DNA of 64,000 bases from an uncultured Polaribacter sp. (GTDB taxonomy: Bacteria; Bacteroidota; Bacteroidia; Flavobacteriales; Flavobacteriaceae), in assembly GCF_947503855.1 (NCBI RefSeq), contig NZ_CANNFF010000009.1, positions 1 through 64,000 of the forward strand, given 5' to 3'. Below are positions 53,441 through 62,212 of the stretch, in pieces. The notes below the pieces were generated by a model. It did no database searches. It was not told the DNA's origin and was given only the letters and a program-made list of their open reading frames with translations. Position 1 is the stretch's first letter. Each line of letters opens with the position of its first letter. Both the position numbers and the translations under genes were made by a program.

Positions 53441-54631
53441 ATGAAACGTAGAGATTTTTTAAAACAAACTACTTTTGCTTCGGGTATGTTTTTTGTACCT
53501 CAGTTTTTAAAGGCTTTTGAGCAAATACCTACCAAAACTTTTGGTAATAAAAAGGTCGTTATTATTCAATTAAAAGGGGGTAATGATGGTTTAAATACAG
53601 TAGTACCTTTTAGAAACGATATCTATTACCAACAACGTGCAAATATTGCTTTGCAACAAACAGATTTGTTAAAAATTTCTGATGAAATTGGTTTGCACAA
53701 AAGTTTAGTAGATTTACAAAAATTATACGATAATGGTTTTCTAAGTATTATTAATAATGTGGGGTATCCAAACCCAAATTTATCACATTTTAGATCTACA
53801 GATATATGGCAAACAGCTAGTAATAGCAACGAATATTTACAAAATGGCTGGGTTGGGCGTTATTTAGATTATACCAAAGCAAACCCAACAAAAGCCATTG
53901 AAGTAGACGAATCTTTATCACTTTTATTAAAAGGAAAAACACAAAATGGATTGGCTGTAACCGATGCTAAAACCTTGTACAATTCTTTAAAAGAACCCTT
54001 TTACAAAAGTGTAATAAATGCCAATACAGATGCGCATTTAAACGAACATAATTTAGGGTATTTATACAATACTATGATTGATGCAAAATCGTCTGCAAAA
54101 TATATTTTTGAAAAAACAAAGGTTAAAAATGCGTCTAATAATTATCCAAAAAACTTATTTGGCAAACAGTTAAAAACCATTTCTCAGTTTATAAATTCTG
54201 GTTTAGATACACAGGTTTTTTACGCGGGTTTAACTGGTTTTGATACGCACGCAAATCAACAAAACACACAAGCAAGATTGTTAAAAATATATGCAGAAAG
54301 TATAAACACTTTTGTAGAAGATTTACAAAAAAACAACAATTTTGATGATGTACTAATACTTACCTTTTCTGAATTTGGAAGACGTGTAAAACAAAACGAA
54401 TCGAAAGGTACAGACCATGGAACTGCCAACAACGTTTTTGTTATTGGTAAAAATTTAAAAAAGCAAGGTTTGTATAATAATTTACCTAATTTAAACGATT
54501 TAGACGCCAATGGAAATTTAAAACACGAAATTGATTTTAGAGAAATTTACGCTACTATTTTAGACAAATGGTTGCAAGTAGATGATGCTGCCATTTTAAA
54601 TAAAAGCTTTTCTAAACTAAAATTTGTGTAG
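53441..54631 (+). CDS. DUF1501 family protein with twin-arginine-like signal
   Basis: About 396 residues from ATG 53441, which gives a signal of Tat type (KRRDFLKQTTFASGMFFVPQ); an in-frame TTG at 53417 is unlikely. The body has the sulfatase-like fold signatures of DUF1501: VIIQLKGGNDGLNTVVPF, IGLHKSLVDL, GYPNPNLSHFRSTDIWQTA, TFSEFGRRVKQNESKGTDHG. Partner of the preceding DUF1800 gene. Confidence 0.92.
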   Translation: MKRRDFLKQTTFASGMFFVPQFLKAFEQIPTKTFGNKKVVIIQLKGGNDGLNTVVPFRNDIYYQQRANIALQQTDLLKISDEIGLHKSLVDLQKLYDNGFLSIINNVGYPNPNLSHFRSTDIWQTASNSNEYLQNGWVGRYLDYTKANPTKAIEVDESLSLLLKGKTQNGLAVTDAKTLYNSLKEPFYKSVINANTDAHLNEHNLGYLYNTMIDAKSSAKYIFEKTKVKNASNNYPKNLFGKQLKTISQFINSGLDTQVFYAGLTGFDTHANQQNTQARLLKIYAESINTFVEDLQKNNNFDDVLILTFSEFGRRVKQNESKGTDHGTANNVFVIGKNLKKQGLYNNLPNLNDLDANGNLKHEIDFREIYATILDKWLQVDDAAILNKSFSKLKFV

Positions 54632-54696
54632 TTTTCTGTTGCTATATTTTTCATAAAATTGAATTTTGCTACATTAGCATTTCTAAGAAGTTTTTT

Positions 54697-55674
54697 ATGA
54701 AAAAATACCTGCTTTTTTATTTGTTGATAATTGTTTTTTTAGGTTGCAAAAACAACCCAAAAACGAAAGAAAATAGTTCTTCAGTAATTGAAAAGCAAGA
54801 AAAATACACCATTTCTAACGATACTATAAAAGTGTCTGTAAAAACTTTTGGTGCAGAATTAACAAGCATACAATTAAAAGACAAAGAATATCTTTGGCAA
54901 GCAGATACTACTTATTGGAAACATCAATCACCTAATTTATTTCCTATTATTGGGCGTTTAAAAGACCACGAGTTTTATTATAAAGACTCGCTTTATAAAA
55001 TGAGTTTTCATGGTTTTGCTTGGAAAAACAATTTCATTTTAATTGAAAAAACACAAAACAGTCTTATTTTTGACTTAGTATCTTCTAACAAAACTAAAAA
55101 ACAATATCCGTTTGATTTTAAACTACAGATAAAATACGTTTTAAAAAATAACATTTTAAACGTACATTATATTGTTGAAAACACCGATCCAAAAGAGGAT
55201 TTGTATTTTTCTATTGGTGCACATCCAGCATTTAATATTCCTTTAGAAAAAGGACAACATAGAAACGAATATGAACTTGTTTTTGATACTGATGAAATGC
55301 CCACTTCTAGAAATAAAAAAAGTGGTTTGTTTGTAGATTCTTACACCCAATATTTTGATAAACCTGGTGTTTTACAAATAAAAGATACCACTTTTTTAAG
55401 AGGTGCTTTGGTGTTTAATCCAAATCCGTTTACAAAAGCAACTTTAGTACATAAGCCAACAGAAAAGCAATTATTTACCATTCACTTTAAAGACTTTCCT
55501 TATTTAGGTATTTGGACGCAACCCAACCCAAAAACGCCTTTTATTGCTATTGAACCTTGGTTTGGTGTTGCTGAAAACATACATCATAATAAAGATTTTA
55601 CCCAAAAAGAAGGCATCCAAAAATTACCTGCAAATGGGGTTTTTAAAGCTAAGTATTCTGTAGAAATACATTGA
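54697..55674 (+). CDS. Aldose 1-epimerase-like lipoprotein
   Basis: A 325-residue protein with a lipoprotein signal (LLIIVFLGCKNN) and a galactose mutarotase-like fold. The first part reads VKTFGAELTSIQLKDKEYLWQ, with LFPIIGRLKDHEF, SFHGFAWKNN and the histidine region SIGAHPAFNIPLE typical of the LacX/YeaD branch. It may convert sugar anomers in the envelope, which would suit the galactose genes elsewhere in the window, but substrate is unknown. Its 3' end and downstream spacer are duplicated at 57638-57741. Confidence 0.85.
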   Translation: MKKYLLFYLLIIVFLGCKNNPKTKENSSSVIEKQEKYTISNDTIKVSVKTFGAELTSIQLKDKEYLWQADTTYWKHQSPNLFPIIGRLKDHEFYYKDSLYKMSFHGFAWKNNFILIEKTQNSLIFDLVSSNKTKKQYPFDFKLQIKYVLKNNILNVHYIVENTDPKEDLYFSIGAHPAFNIPLEKGQHRNEYELVFDTDEMPTSRNKKSGLFVDSYTQYFDKPGVLQIKDTTFLRGALVFNPNPFTKATLVHKPTEKQLFTIHFKDFPYLGIWTQPNPKTPFIAIEPWFGVAENIHHNKDFTQKEGIQKLPANGVFKAKYSVEIH

Positions 55675-55718
55675 TTTTTAAATACTTTATAAGAAAACAT
55701 AGCTAAAATCGTTTTAAC
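55613..55718 (+). repeat. Source copy of a duplicated epimerase 3' end
   Basis: These bases, covering the last 20 or so codons of the epimerase-like gene and its spacer, recur at 57638-57741 with about eight differences. The coding part ends in the same stop codon in both copies. Confidence 0.9.
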
Positions 55719-55798
55719 TACTGTTAATTTGAAAATATTCCAAATTTGAATAAGCATTAAAACACTAAATATATTAAAGGCTTTAGAATAATAAAAAA

Positions 55799-57004
55799 AT
55801 GAAAAAATTACTTTTACTTTTAACTTTTATACCCTACATAATTTTAGCTCAAAACCCTGAGACTGCTAAAATTAAAAAAATGGCAAACTTAGGCCAGTTA
55901 GTTTCAAATGAAATAAATGATACTATCCCAATTAAAATCTACAATGATATGATTGTAATTGAAGCAAAACTAAATGGCAAACCAATGAATTTTATGTGGG
56001 ATAATGGGTTTTCTTTTTCTGCAATCGATAAAAGTTTATCTGAAAAAATTACTTTAAAAAAATATAAAGAAAAAGAATCTATTTCTGCTACAGATGCAGT
56101 TAATAATCAAGTAAAATTAGATTTAAAAATAGCCCATAATCTATCCATTAAGAATCATCAAATTAAAGATAGCCCATTTTTACTTATTGATATAAATACT
56201 TTAACTGGAGGTAGTATAGATATACAAGGTATAATTGGTGCAACTGTTATAAAGAAATTAAACTGGAACTTTAATTTTGACGAAAACTATGTTGTGGTAT
56301 CTCAAAAAGAGTTTCAAAAAGATGGAATGGTGATGCCTTTTAAACTAGATTTATATAATAGAATGTTTACTAGTTTAGAATTAAATGGAATTACAAATGG
56401 TGTAGAAATAGATTTTGGTTCAAATTCTGATGAAATTGATTTAACCATAAAAGCTATAGGTTTATTTAAAAATACTAAAAAATCTAAATACGAAGGTATT
56501 TCAGCAATGTCTGTTAGTGGTATAGCTAAACCCTCTATAAACTATAGCATTAAAGATTTTAGCTATAAAATAGGAGGAATAACCTTTAAACATCCTATTA
56601 AAATATTTTTAACAAATGATGTTAATGAGGCAAGAATAGGAAATAAAATGTTACGTCATTACAATTGTATTGTTAATTCTAATTCAAATCAAATAATTCT
56701 TACAGAAAGAGAAACTAATCTAGAAGAAAGTCCTAAAAAGAGTTTTGGTTTTATAATAGTAAAAATTGAAAATAAACTAACAATTGCTGGTAAATGGAAC
56801 AACCCTAACATTACAAAATATAATGCTTTAAATTTGGGTGATAAAATTACTCAAATCAATGGAAAAAAAGCTGAATACTTTCATAGCAACTCAGATTTAA
56901 GAGCATTTCAAATTGATTTACTAAAAAACAATAAAGAACTAATTATTAATACAGAAAAAGGCGAAAGTTATACTCTTTTACCAAAGTTTAATATTTATGA
57001 GTAG
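55799..57004 (+). CDS. Retropepsin-like aspartic protease homologue with PDZ domain, active site degenerate
   Basis: A 401-residue exported protein (signal KLLLLLTFIPYIILAQ). Two pepsin-like halves follow. The first half has FMWDNGFSFSAID (about 66-78) where the family expects D-T/S-G; the second has EIDFGSNSDEIDL (about 201-213). A C-terminal PDZ-like domain spans about 310-400 (LNLGDKITQINGKKAEYF). Both aspartates remain but the threonine/serine next to each is replaced, so activity is doubtful. No clear operon partner; 123 bp after the epimerase-like gene. Confidence 0.8.
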   Translation: MKKLLLLLTFIPYIILAQNPETAKIKKMANLGQLVSNEINDTIPIKIYNDMIVIEAKLNGKPMNFMWDNGFSFSAIDKSLSEKITLKKYKEKESISATDAVNNQVKLDLKIAHNLSIKNHQIKDSPFLLIDINTLTGGSIDIQGIIGATVIKKLNWNFNFDENYVVVSQKEFQKDGMVMPFKLDLYNRMFTSLELNGITNGVEIDFGSNSDEIDLTIKAIGLFKNTKKSKYEGISAMSVSGIAKPSINYSIKDFSYKIGGITFKHPIKIFLTNDVNEARIGNKMLRHYNCIVNSNSNQIILTERETNLEESPKKSFGFIIVKIENKLTIAGKWNNPNITKYNALNLGDKITQINGKKAEYFHSNSDLRAFQIDLLKNNKELIINTEKGESYTLLPKFNIYE

Positions 57005-57089
57005 CAAAACTATTTTTAAGTAAGATAATTGGAATTGTTTCTGAATTTTTAAAGAATCATTGACATTTTAACTTAATTCAGTATAAAAA

Positions 57090-57578
57090 ATGAAAAAAAT
57101 ATATCCAATTTTACTAATTCTAATCACTTTATTAGTTTTTACAAGTGGTAAAAAATATGCTTTAGATAAACCAACAGCTTCTATAAAAGATAGTATTCCC
57201 GTTTTTTTAGAAGGATATAAGTATGAAAATGTAGATGGAACAAAGTTTTCTTTCAATCAAGTAAAGGGTAAGGTTTTGCTACTCGATTTTTGGGCAACTT
57301 GGTGTGGGCCTTGTATAAAAGGTCATTCGAATATAAAAGCGCTGGAAGAAACCATTAATAATCCCGATTTTCAGATAATTACTGTTTCTATTGATAAAAA
57401 TAAATCTCAATGGAAAAAGTTTTTAAAAGCTAAAAAATGGAACGGAATTCATATAACATTAGATGGTAAAGATGTAAACAATCCTTTAAATAAAATGGTT
57501 ACAAAAAAGATTTTAGATAAAGGCAAACCTATCTATTTAACTTCTGTACCTGAATATTATTTGGTTGATAAAGAATAA
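57090..57578 (+). CDS. TlpA-type thioredoxin-like protein, C-terminally truncated
   Basis: A 162-residue exported or anchored protein (PILLILITLLVFTSG) with a thioredoxin fold and redox motif FWATWCGPCIKGH (about 68-80). It has the family's middle part (IITVSIDKNKSQWKKFL) and cis-proline strand TSVPEYYLVDKE, but stops right there. Relatives continue another 25 or so residues, so the last strand and helix are missing. Sixty bases downstream begins a duplicated piece of the epimerase gene, so the end was probably lost in a rearrangement. Function may be reduced. Confidence 0.8.
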   Translation: MKKIYPILLILITLLVFTSGKKYALDKPTASIKDSIPVFLEGYKYENVDGTKFSFNQVKGKVLLLDFWATWCGPCIKGHSNIKALEETINNPDFQIITVSIDKNKSQWKKFLKAKKWNGIHITLDGKDVNNPLNKMVTKKILDKGKPIYLTSVPEYYLVDKE

Positions 57579-57637
57579 ATGATGTTAAAGCAAAAAGGAC
57601 TGTGTCTTTAATTAGAAAGAAAATAAACTAAAAAAGA

Positions 57638-57741
57638 GCACCCAAAAATTACCTGCAAATGGTGTTTTTAAAGCTAAGTATTCTATAGAAATACATTGAT
57701 TTTTAAATACTTTAAAAGAAAAATAGCTAAATTCGTTTAAC
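57638..57741 (+). repeat. Duplicated fragment of the epimerase-like gene 3' end
   Basis: A 104-bp copy of 55613-55718 including the final codons, stop codon and spacer (aattacctgcaaatgg... and ...tagctaaattcgttta). It is not part of any gene. The 202-bp gap it occupies otherwise holds nothing recognisable. Confidence 0.9.
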
Positions 57742-57792
57742 TTCTGATATAAAACATTAAAACGTTCCATATCATTTTAGTTGGATTTAATT

Positions 57793-58416
57793 ATGAAAAA
57801 GAACTATTTAATATTCATTTTACTAATTTCTTTAGGAATTAAAGCTCAAAATATAAAGTTACTGAATGAGAATTTAAATTTAAGTGACACTTTAAAATAT
57901 AGCAGAGAAATTAGAATATATACTGGAGGAGGAATTAATAATTATTCTTCTGTCTTTAGAATGTATAATTACGAGAGAAAAAAATGGAAAGCGGAACTTT
58001 ATGAGCATTATGCTGAAATTCCTAATGAAACTGAATTAATAATTAAGAAGAAAAAGTTAAAACCAAAAAACAATTTTGACTTTATATTTCTAAAGTTCTT
58101 GAGAAGTAAAGTTATGAATTTGCCAAGTCAAGAAGAAATTAGTTGGAAAATTCATGGAAGAGATTCAATTTTTGAAACTAAAACAAATAGAAAAGGTAAA
58201 GAAATTATTGAATATCAATCTGTTTATAAATCCATAAGTATATTAGATGGAGTGTGTTATACTATACAGGTTAAAGAAATTAATAAAACAAATGAGTTTA
58301 AATATTATAATCCTGAAAGTTATTTTAAACATTTTAATGAAATAGATGAGCTTGTATTTATGGTTGAAATATTAAATATAGTCAGAAATGAATTTAAAAT
58401 TTGGAAAAAAAGCTAA
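57793..58416 (+). CDS. Exported protein of unknown function
   Basis: About 207 residues from ATG 57793, which opens a signal peptide (KKNYLIFILLISLGIKAQ); an in-frame TTG at 57781 is less likely. The rest is rich in Lys, Glu, Tyr and Ile with no recognised domain. Low GC and orphan nature suggest an accessory gene. It lies directly after the duplicated epimerase tail. Confidence 0.65.
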   Translation: MKKNYLIFILLISLGIKAQNIKLLNENLNLSDTLKYSREIRIYTGGGINNYSSVFRMYNYERKKWKAELYEHYAEIPNETELIIKKKKLKPKNNFDFIFLKFLRSKVMNLPSQEEISWKIHGRDSIFETKTNRKGKEIIEYQSVYKSISILDGVCYTIQVKEINKTNEFKYYNPESYFKHFNEIDELVFMVEILNIVRNEFKIWKKS

Positions 58417-58536
58417 GCCTAAAAACATATATATTTTATTACTAGTTTTTTGCTCATTTGTTAAAAAATAATTATTTGCTAAATTAGTCGCTTAAACACG
58501 CAACGAAATCATACACTAGACCGTGAAACGAACCCA

Positions 58537-59679
58537 CTAACCATACTTTACTTTTCTTATAATTCTTAAAGCCTCATTGTATTTAACATAAGTGGTATTG
58601 TTTGCTAAGTTTTTTATGTACGTTTTTGCTTTTTTTAGCTGTTCTACAACGTCTAAAAAACCATGTAAATAACAAATTAAATAATTGGTTGGTAAACGTA
58701 AAACATCTTCTTGTTCTGTTGCTGTAAGTGGTTTTTTCTGTACTATTTTTTGAACAATTAAATTACAATTGTTGTAAATGTGTATCATTATTTCTTCATT
58801 AAAAACAGGTGGTTCAAACAAAAATTGTTTTACAATATTATGTTTCCCATTATTTTTAAAATTGATAATTGTTTTTTCTAATGGATAGTATTTTTCTTGT
58901 TTTTCTAAACCCAGATAAATATATTCTTCTACAATAAAGGTATGATTATTATAGCTTATTTGTACATCATCTAAGGCAGAAAAAAAGAGTTTTACTTGCT
59001 CGTTAATCAACTCGATATCTACTCTAGAAAAAAACTCTTGTTCGTTTATAATTTTACGCTCTCCTGCCCAACACAAAACAAATTGCTCGTTAAAAACTTT
59101 GTATTGTGGGTTGTAAATTTTTTTATGATTATTCATAAAATTAAAAACACCATCTAAGGTTAATTGGATGTTATTTCTTGCACTTTTTTCTATGGAATTG
59201 ACAATTTCTTTATTAGTGTTTCTAAGCTCAAATTCATCACCTAAAAAAGGCATAGAGTTGCTACCTCTTCTGTAAAAAATAGTGTCTTTTTTATATTTCC
59301 ATGCATTTTTAGAAAGCGATGTTACATTATTATTGGCATGTATGGTAACTAAACCAATTACTTTATTACGTGGCAATCTCGGAAAAAGAACATTTTCGTA
59401 AGTTATTTTTGGTGGATTTTTTAAATACGCATTTACCAAGTTTTGTATTTTACTGTCATCAAAAAAATCGATACCCACTATTTTATTTGCTTCATCTTCT
59501 ACACCAATTACAATGTAAGAGTTGTTATTGGGGTTTGCGTTGGATAGCGCACAAACATGTTTTAAAAATTTAGCTTTACCCTCTTTAGAATTGAATGATA
59601 TTTTTTGCTTTTTGTCATAAAAACTATTCTCATCATTATGAGAAAGTAAGTTTTTAATTAAAAGTCTTTTATTAATCAT
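58537..59679 (-). CDS. AlbA_2 domain (Schlafen-like) putative ATP-binding protein
   Basis: A 380-residue cytoplasmic protein. An AlbA_2 domain spans about residues 18-140 (GKAKFLKHVCALSNANPNNNS, YIVIGVEDEANKIVGIDFF, FYRRGSNSMP), as in many bacterial DNA-linked regulators. The C-terminal 220 residues are not recognised. Such proteins are often annotated as transcriptional regulators, but no helix-turn-helix is obvious here. It ends 1 bp from the SDR gene, so the two are a likely operon. Confidence 0.8.
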   Translation of the reverse strand: MINKRLLIKNLLSHNDENSFYDKKQKISFNSKEGKAKFLKHVCALSNANPNNNSYIVIGVEDEANKIVGIDFFDDSKIQNLVNAYLKNPPKITYENVLFPRLPRNKVIGLVTIHANNNVTSLSKNAWKYKKDTIFYRRGSNSMPFLGDEFELRNTNKEIVNSIEKSARNNIQLTLDGVFNFMNNHKKIYNPQYKVFNEQFVLCWAGERKIINEQEFFSRVDIELINEQVKLFFSALDDVQISYNNHTFIVEEYIYLGLEKQEKYYPLEKTIINFKNNGKHNIVKQFLFEPPVFNEEIMIHIYNNCNLIVQKIVQKKPLTATEQEDVLRLPTNYLICYLHGFLDVVEQLKKAKTYIKNLANNTTYVKYNEALRIIRKVKYG

Positions 59680-59680
59680 G

Positions 59681-60433
59681 TCAATCTCTATTTAAAATGG
59701 TAGCACTTGCTTGTGCTGTTGGGTACACTACCAAGTCTTCTATATTTATATGATAAGGTCTTGTAATTACAAAGTGAATAATCTCTGCAATATCTGCAGC
59801 TTGTAATGCTTTGTAGCCTGAATACACACTTTTTGCTTTTTCTACATCGCCTTTAAACCGAACTTCAGAAAACTCGGTTTCTACAGCCCCTGGATGAATG
59901 CCAGAAACACGAATATTGTGTTTATTTAAATCTATTCTCATGGCTTTATTTAAGGCGTTTACAGCATGTTTAGAGGCACAATATACATTTCCATTAGGAT
60001 ATACTTCTTTACCAGCAATAGACCCAATATTTACAATAAAACCCGTGTTTCTTTGGGTCATTTGTGGCAAAATGGCTTTAGAAACGTATAATAAACCTTT
60101 TACGTTGATGTCTAACATGGCATCCCAATCATCTAAACTACCCTCTTGTATGGTAGATAAACCATGTGCATTACCTGCGTTGTTGATTAAAATATCTATT
60201 TGCTGAAAATCTTTTGGAAGTGATTTGATGGCTTTTTCAACTTCGTCTCTTTTAGAAACATCAAAATTTAGCGTAGTTACGTCTGTAAGTTTACTTAATT
60301 TTTCCTGCAATGATTCTAAACGACCTACTCTTCTACCACAAAGAATTAATCGAATGTTATTTTTTGCAAAAATGATTGCAGTGGCTTCTCCAATACCAGA
60401 GGTTGCGCCTGTAATAAAAGCTGTTTGAGCCAT
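59681..60433 (-). CDS. Short-chain dehydrogenase/reductase (YdfG-like)
   Basis: A 250-residue classical SDR. Cofactor motif TGATSGIGEA (about 8-17), NNAGNAHG (about 84-91), catalytic serine in NIGSIAGKE (about 136-144) and YCASKHAVN (about 151-159) are all present. The length and the ending DLVVYPTAQ match the YdfG/serine-3-dehydrogenase-like group that reduces hydroxy acids or malonic semialdehyde. Substrate is inference. Confidence 0.92.
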   Translation of the reverse strand: MAQTAFITGATSGIGEATAIIFAKNNIRLILCGRRVGRLESLQEKLSKLTDVTTLNFDVSKRDEVEKAIKSLPKDFQQIDILINNAGNAHGLSTIQEGSLDDWDAMLDINVKGLLYVSKAILPQMTQRNTGFIVNIGSIAGKEVYPNGNVYCASKHAVNALNKAMRIDLNKHNIRVSGIHPGAVETEFSEVRFKGDVEKAKSVYSGYKALQAADIAEIIHFVITRPYHINIEDLVVYPTAQASATILNRD

Positions 60434-60562
60434 ACATGTAAAATAATAAAAATGAGAATTTTAACTAGTTTTTTAAAAACTAAATCTATCATAAAGTTAT
60501 AAAAACAAGTATGTTTTAAGTGATAAAAAGGTTGGTAGTTTTCACAAATTATGAACAAGAAA

Positions 60563-60586
60563 AAACCGTCCTCCTCAGGACGGTTT
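60563..60586 (-). terminator. Terminator between lipoprotein gene and SDR gene
   Basis: AAACCGTCCT (60563-60572) and AGGACGGTTT (60577-60586) form a perfect 10-bp stem with a 4-nt loop. On the minus strand a T-run follows, ending transcription of the gene at 60645-61568. Confidence 0.88.
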
Positions 60587-60644
60587 CTCTTTTAATTGGT
60601 TATTAAGCAATAACCAACCAAAAATCAACTAACCAAACTTATTT

Positions 60645-61568
60645 TTAATGTCTTCTTTCTTTTATTTTTCTTATTATTTTAGTACGTTTTCTATTGTTAT
60701 TCCATACATTTTCATTCGTACTTTTCTTTGTGTTTTTTCCTTTTCTAATTAGTTCAAAATTTCTTCCTACGAAATTGTAAGTTGTTTTAGAGTTTACATT
60801 ATATAGGCTAATTTCTCCATCGTTTATAACGCTTAATTCAAACTCTTTTATATCTCCACCCTCATAATTCAATGTTAAAATTTTTAGGTCTTCATAACCT
60901 GCTACATCGAATATTTCATATCCACCAACGTAACTCCAATTTATATTTGCAATTTGTGTGCCAAAAGGGTCTTGAGAACTATAAAATGTTGTTATATTTT
61001 TGGGTGTAAATTGTAAGTAATTTTCAGCATCAAAAGCATTTGGTATACCTCCTCTTGTATCTACTTTTTCCCAAGCTTCATATTCTTGTAAAAAGTATTC
61101 TATATTTTCATAAAATAGCTTGTCGTAATCAAATGTATTTACTTGATAACCCACTAAAAAATAGGTAACATTTTGTCTATAGTTGTACAAGCTTATTTCG
61201 TTATTAGAAATAATACTAACTTCAAAATCGTTTCTACCATATAAATCGTGTCGGGTTTCTAAAAAGCCATTAAAAGTATTGTAAACCCCAACATCTATTC
61301 CTAATCCGTTGCCTGTAAAACCAATATCTACAATGTTATTATTGGCATACAAAATACCATTTAAAAAAGATAGTGTAAAGGCTTTAGAAACATAAGGTAT
61401 ATCTCTATTACCAATTGTTCTATGGTAATCTACATACCATAAATCGTATCTAGAAACTACTTCTTCTAAAGAAATTTCGTTTCTAAAATCGTCTTGAAAA
61501 ACTGACGAACACGAGCTAAAAAATACACCTATTATAAGTATTGCAGAAAGTAATTTTAAAGATTTCAT
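60645..61568 (-). CDS. Lipoprotein of unknown function
   Basis: A 307-residue protein with lipobox signal (LSAILIIGVFFSSCSS). The mature part seems to hold two related beta-rich units, each with an EISLYN segment (SNNEISLYNYRQNVTYFLVG and DGEISLYNVNSKTTYNFVG). The tail is very basic (KRTKIIRKIKERRH). Proteins of this type are sometimes labelled nicotinic acid mononucleotide adenyltransferase in databases, but nothing in the sequence supports that activity. Confidence 0.75.
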   Translation of the reverse strand: MKSLKLLSAILIIGVFFSSCSSVFQDDFRNEISLEEVVSRYDLWYVDYHRTIGNRDIPYVSKAFTLSFLNGILYANNNIVDIGFTGNGLGIDVGVYNTFNGFLETRHDLYGRNDFEVSIISNNEISLYNYRQNVTYFLVGYQVNTFDYDKLFYENIEYFLQEYEAWEKVDTRGGIPNAFDAENYLQFTPKNITTFYSSQDPFGTQIANINWSYVGGYEIFDVAGYEDLKILTLNYEGGDIKEFELSVINDGEISLYNVNSKTTYNFVGRNFELIRKGKNTKKSTNENVWNNNRKRTKIIRKIKERRH

Positions 61569-61670
61569 AAGCTGTAGTTTTAAGATTACAGCTATAAATA
61601 TTCAAATTACGTGCCAAAAATAAAACCACTTATAATTAGTGGTTTTAAATTCTGATAATCTGTAGTGTTA

Positions 61671-62159
61671 TTATTTTTGTTTTGTAGAAGGAAAAAAGGA
61701 AGGTTGGGTTTGTTTTACCTCTTTAATTTTATAATAATGGGTTTTATTGTTCTTTTTAAAACTCAAAATTGCTTCATTTTCTTTTAAATCGAAAGGAAAA
61801 TTATGCACAACTAGTGGTGTATTTTTTAACTCTTTTATTGGGTTTGCGTCTAAAATTAAATCTTTATTTTTTCTGTTTGATGTAGAAAAATGCCCAATAA
61901 TTTGTAACATATTGTTTATTTTTCTGGTTTCTACTTTTGTTATTTTCTTTTGAAAATATAAAGAATCGAACTCTATTTGTAGCGCATTTACCAATTGAAG
62001 CTCTAATTTAACCCCACTAACACCTGGTTGACCTCCAGACCATTTATTATAAGTCGCTTTTTCTATTTTAAACGAAGGGTTTTTAACAAATTTGTTACTA
62101 CCACATTGAGAAAACCCAAGTAGTATTGTGAGTATAAATATAATTTTCATGATTTTCAT
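61671..62159 (-). CDS. Small lipoprotein of unknown function
   Basis: A 162-residue protein with lipobox signal (IIFILTILLGFSQCGS). The ATG at 62159 or the one at 62150 could be the start. The mature part is beta-rich and contains YNKWSGGQPGVSGVKLELQL, LDANPIKELKNTPLVVHNFP and a basic C-terminus. No family is recognised. Confidence 0.7.
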   Translation of the reverse strand: MKIMKIIFILTILLGFSQCGSNKFVKNPSFKIEKATYNKWSGGQPGVSGVKLELQLVNALQIEFDSLYFQKKITKVETRKINNMLQIIGHFSTSNRKNKDLILDANPIKELKNTPLVVHNFPFDLKENEAILSFKKNNKTHYYKIKEVKQTQPSFFPSTKQK

Positions 62160-62212
62160 TTTATTTTAATTTATATAGAGCTGTTCAAATGTAATGCCAA
62201 ATAACGAGTTTT

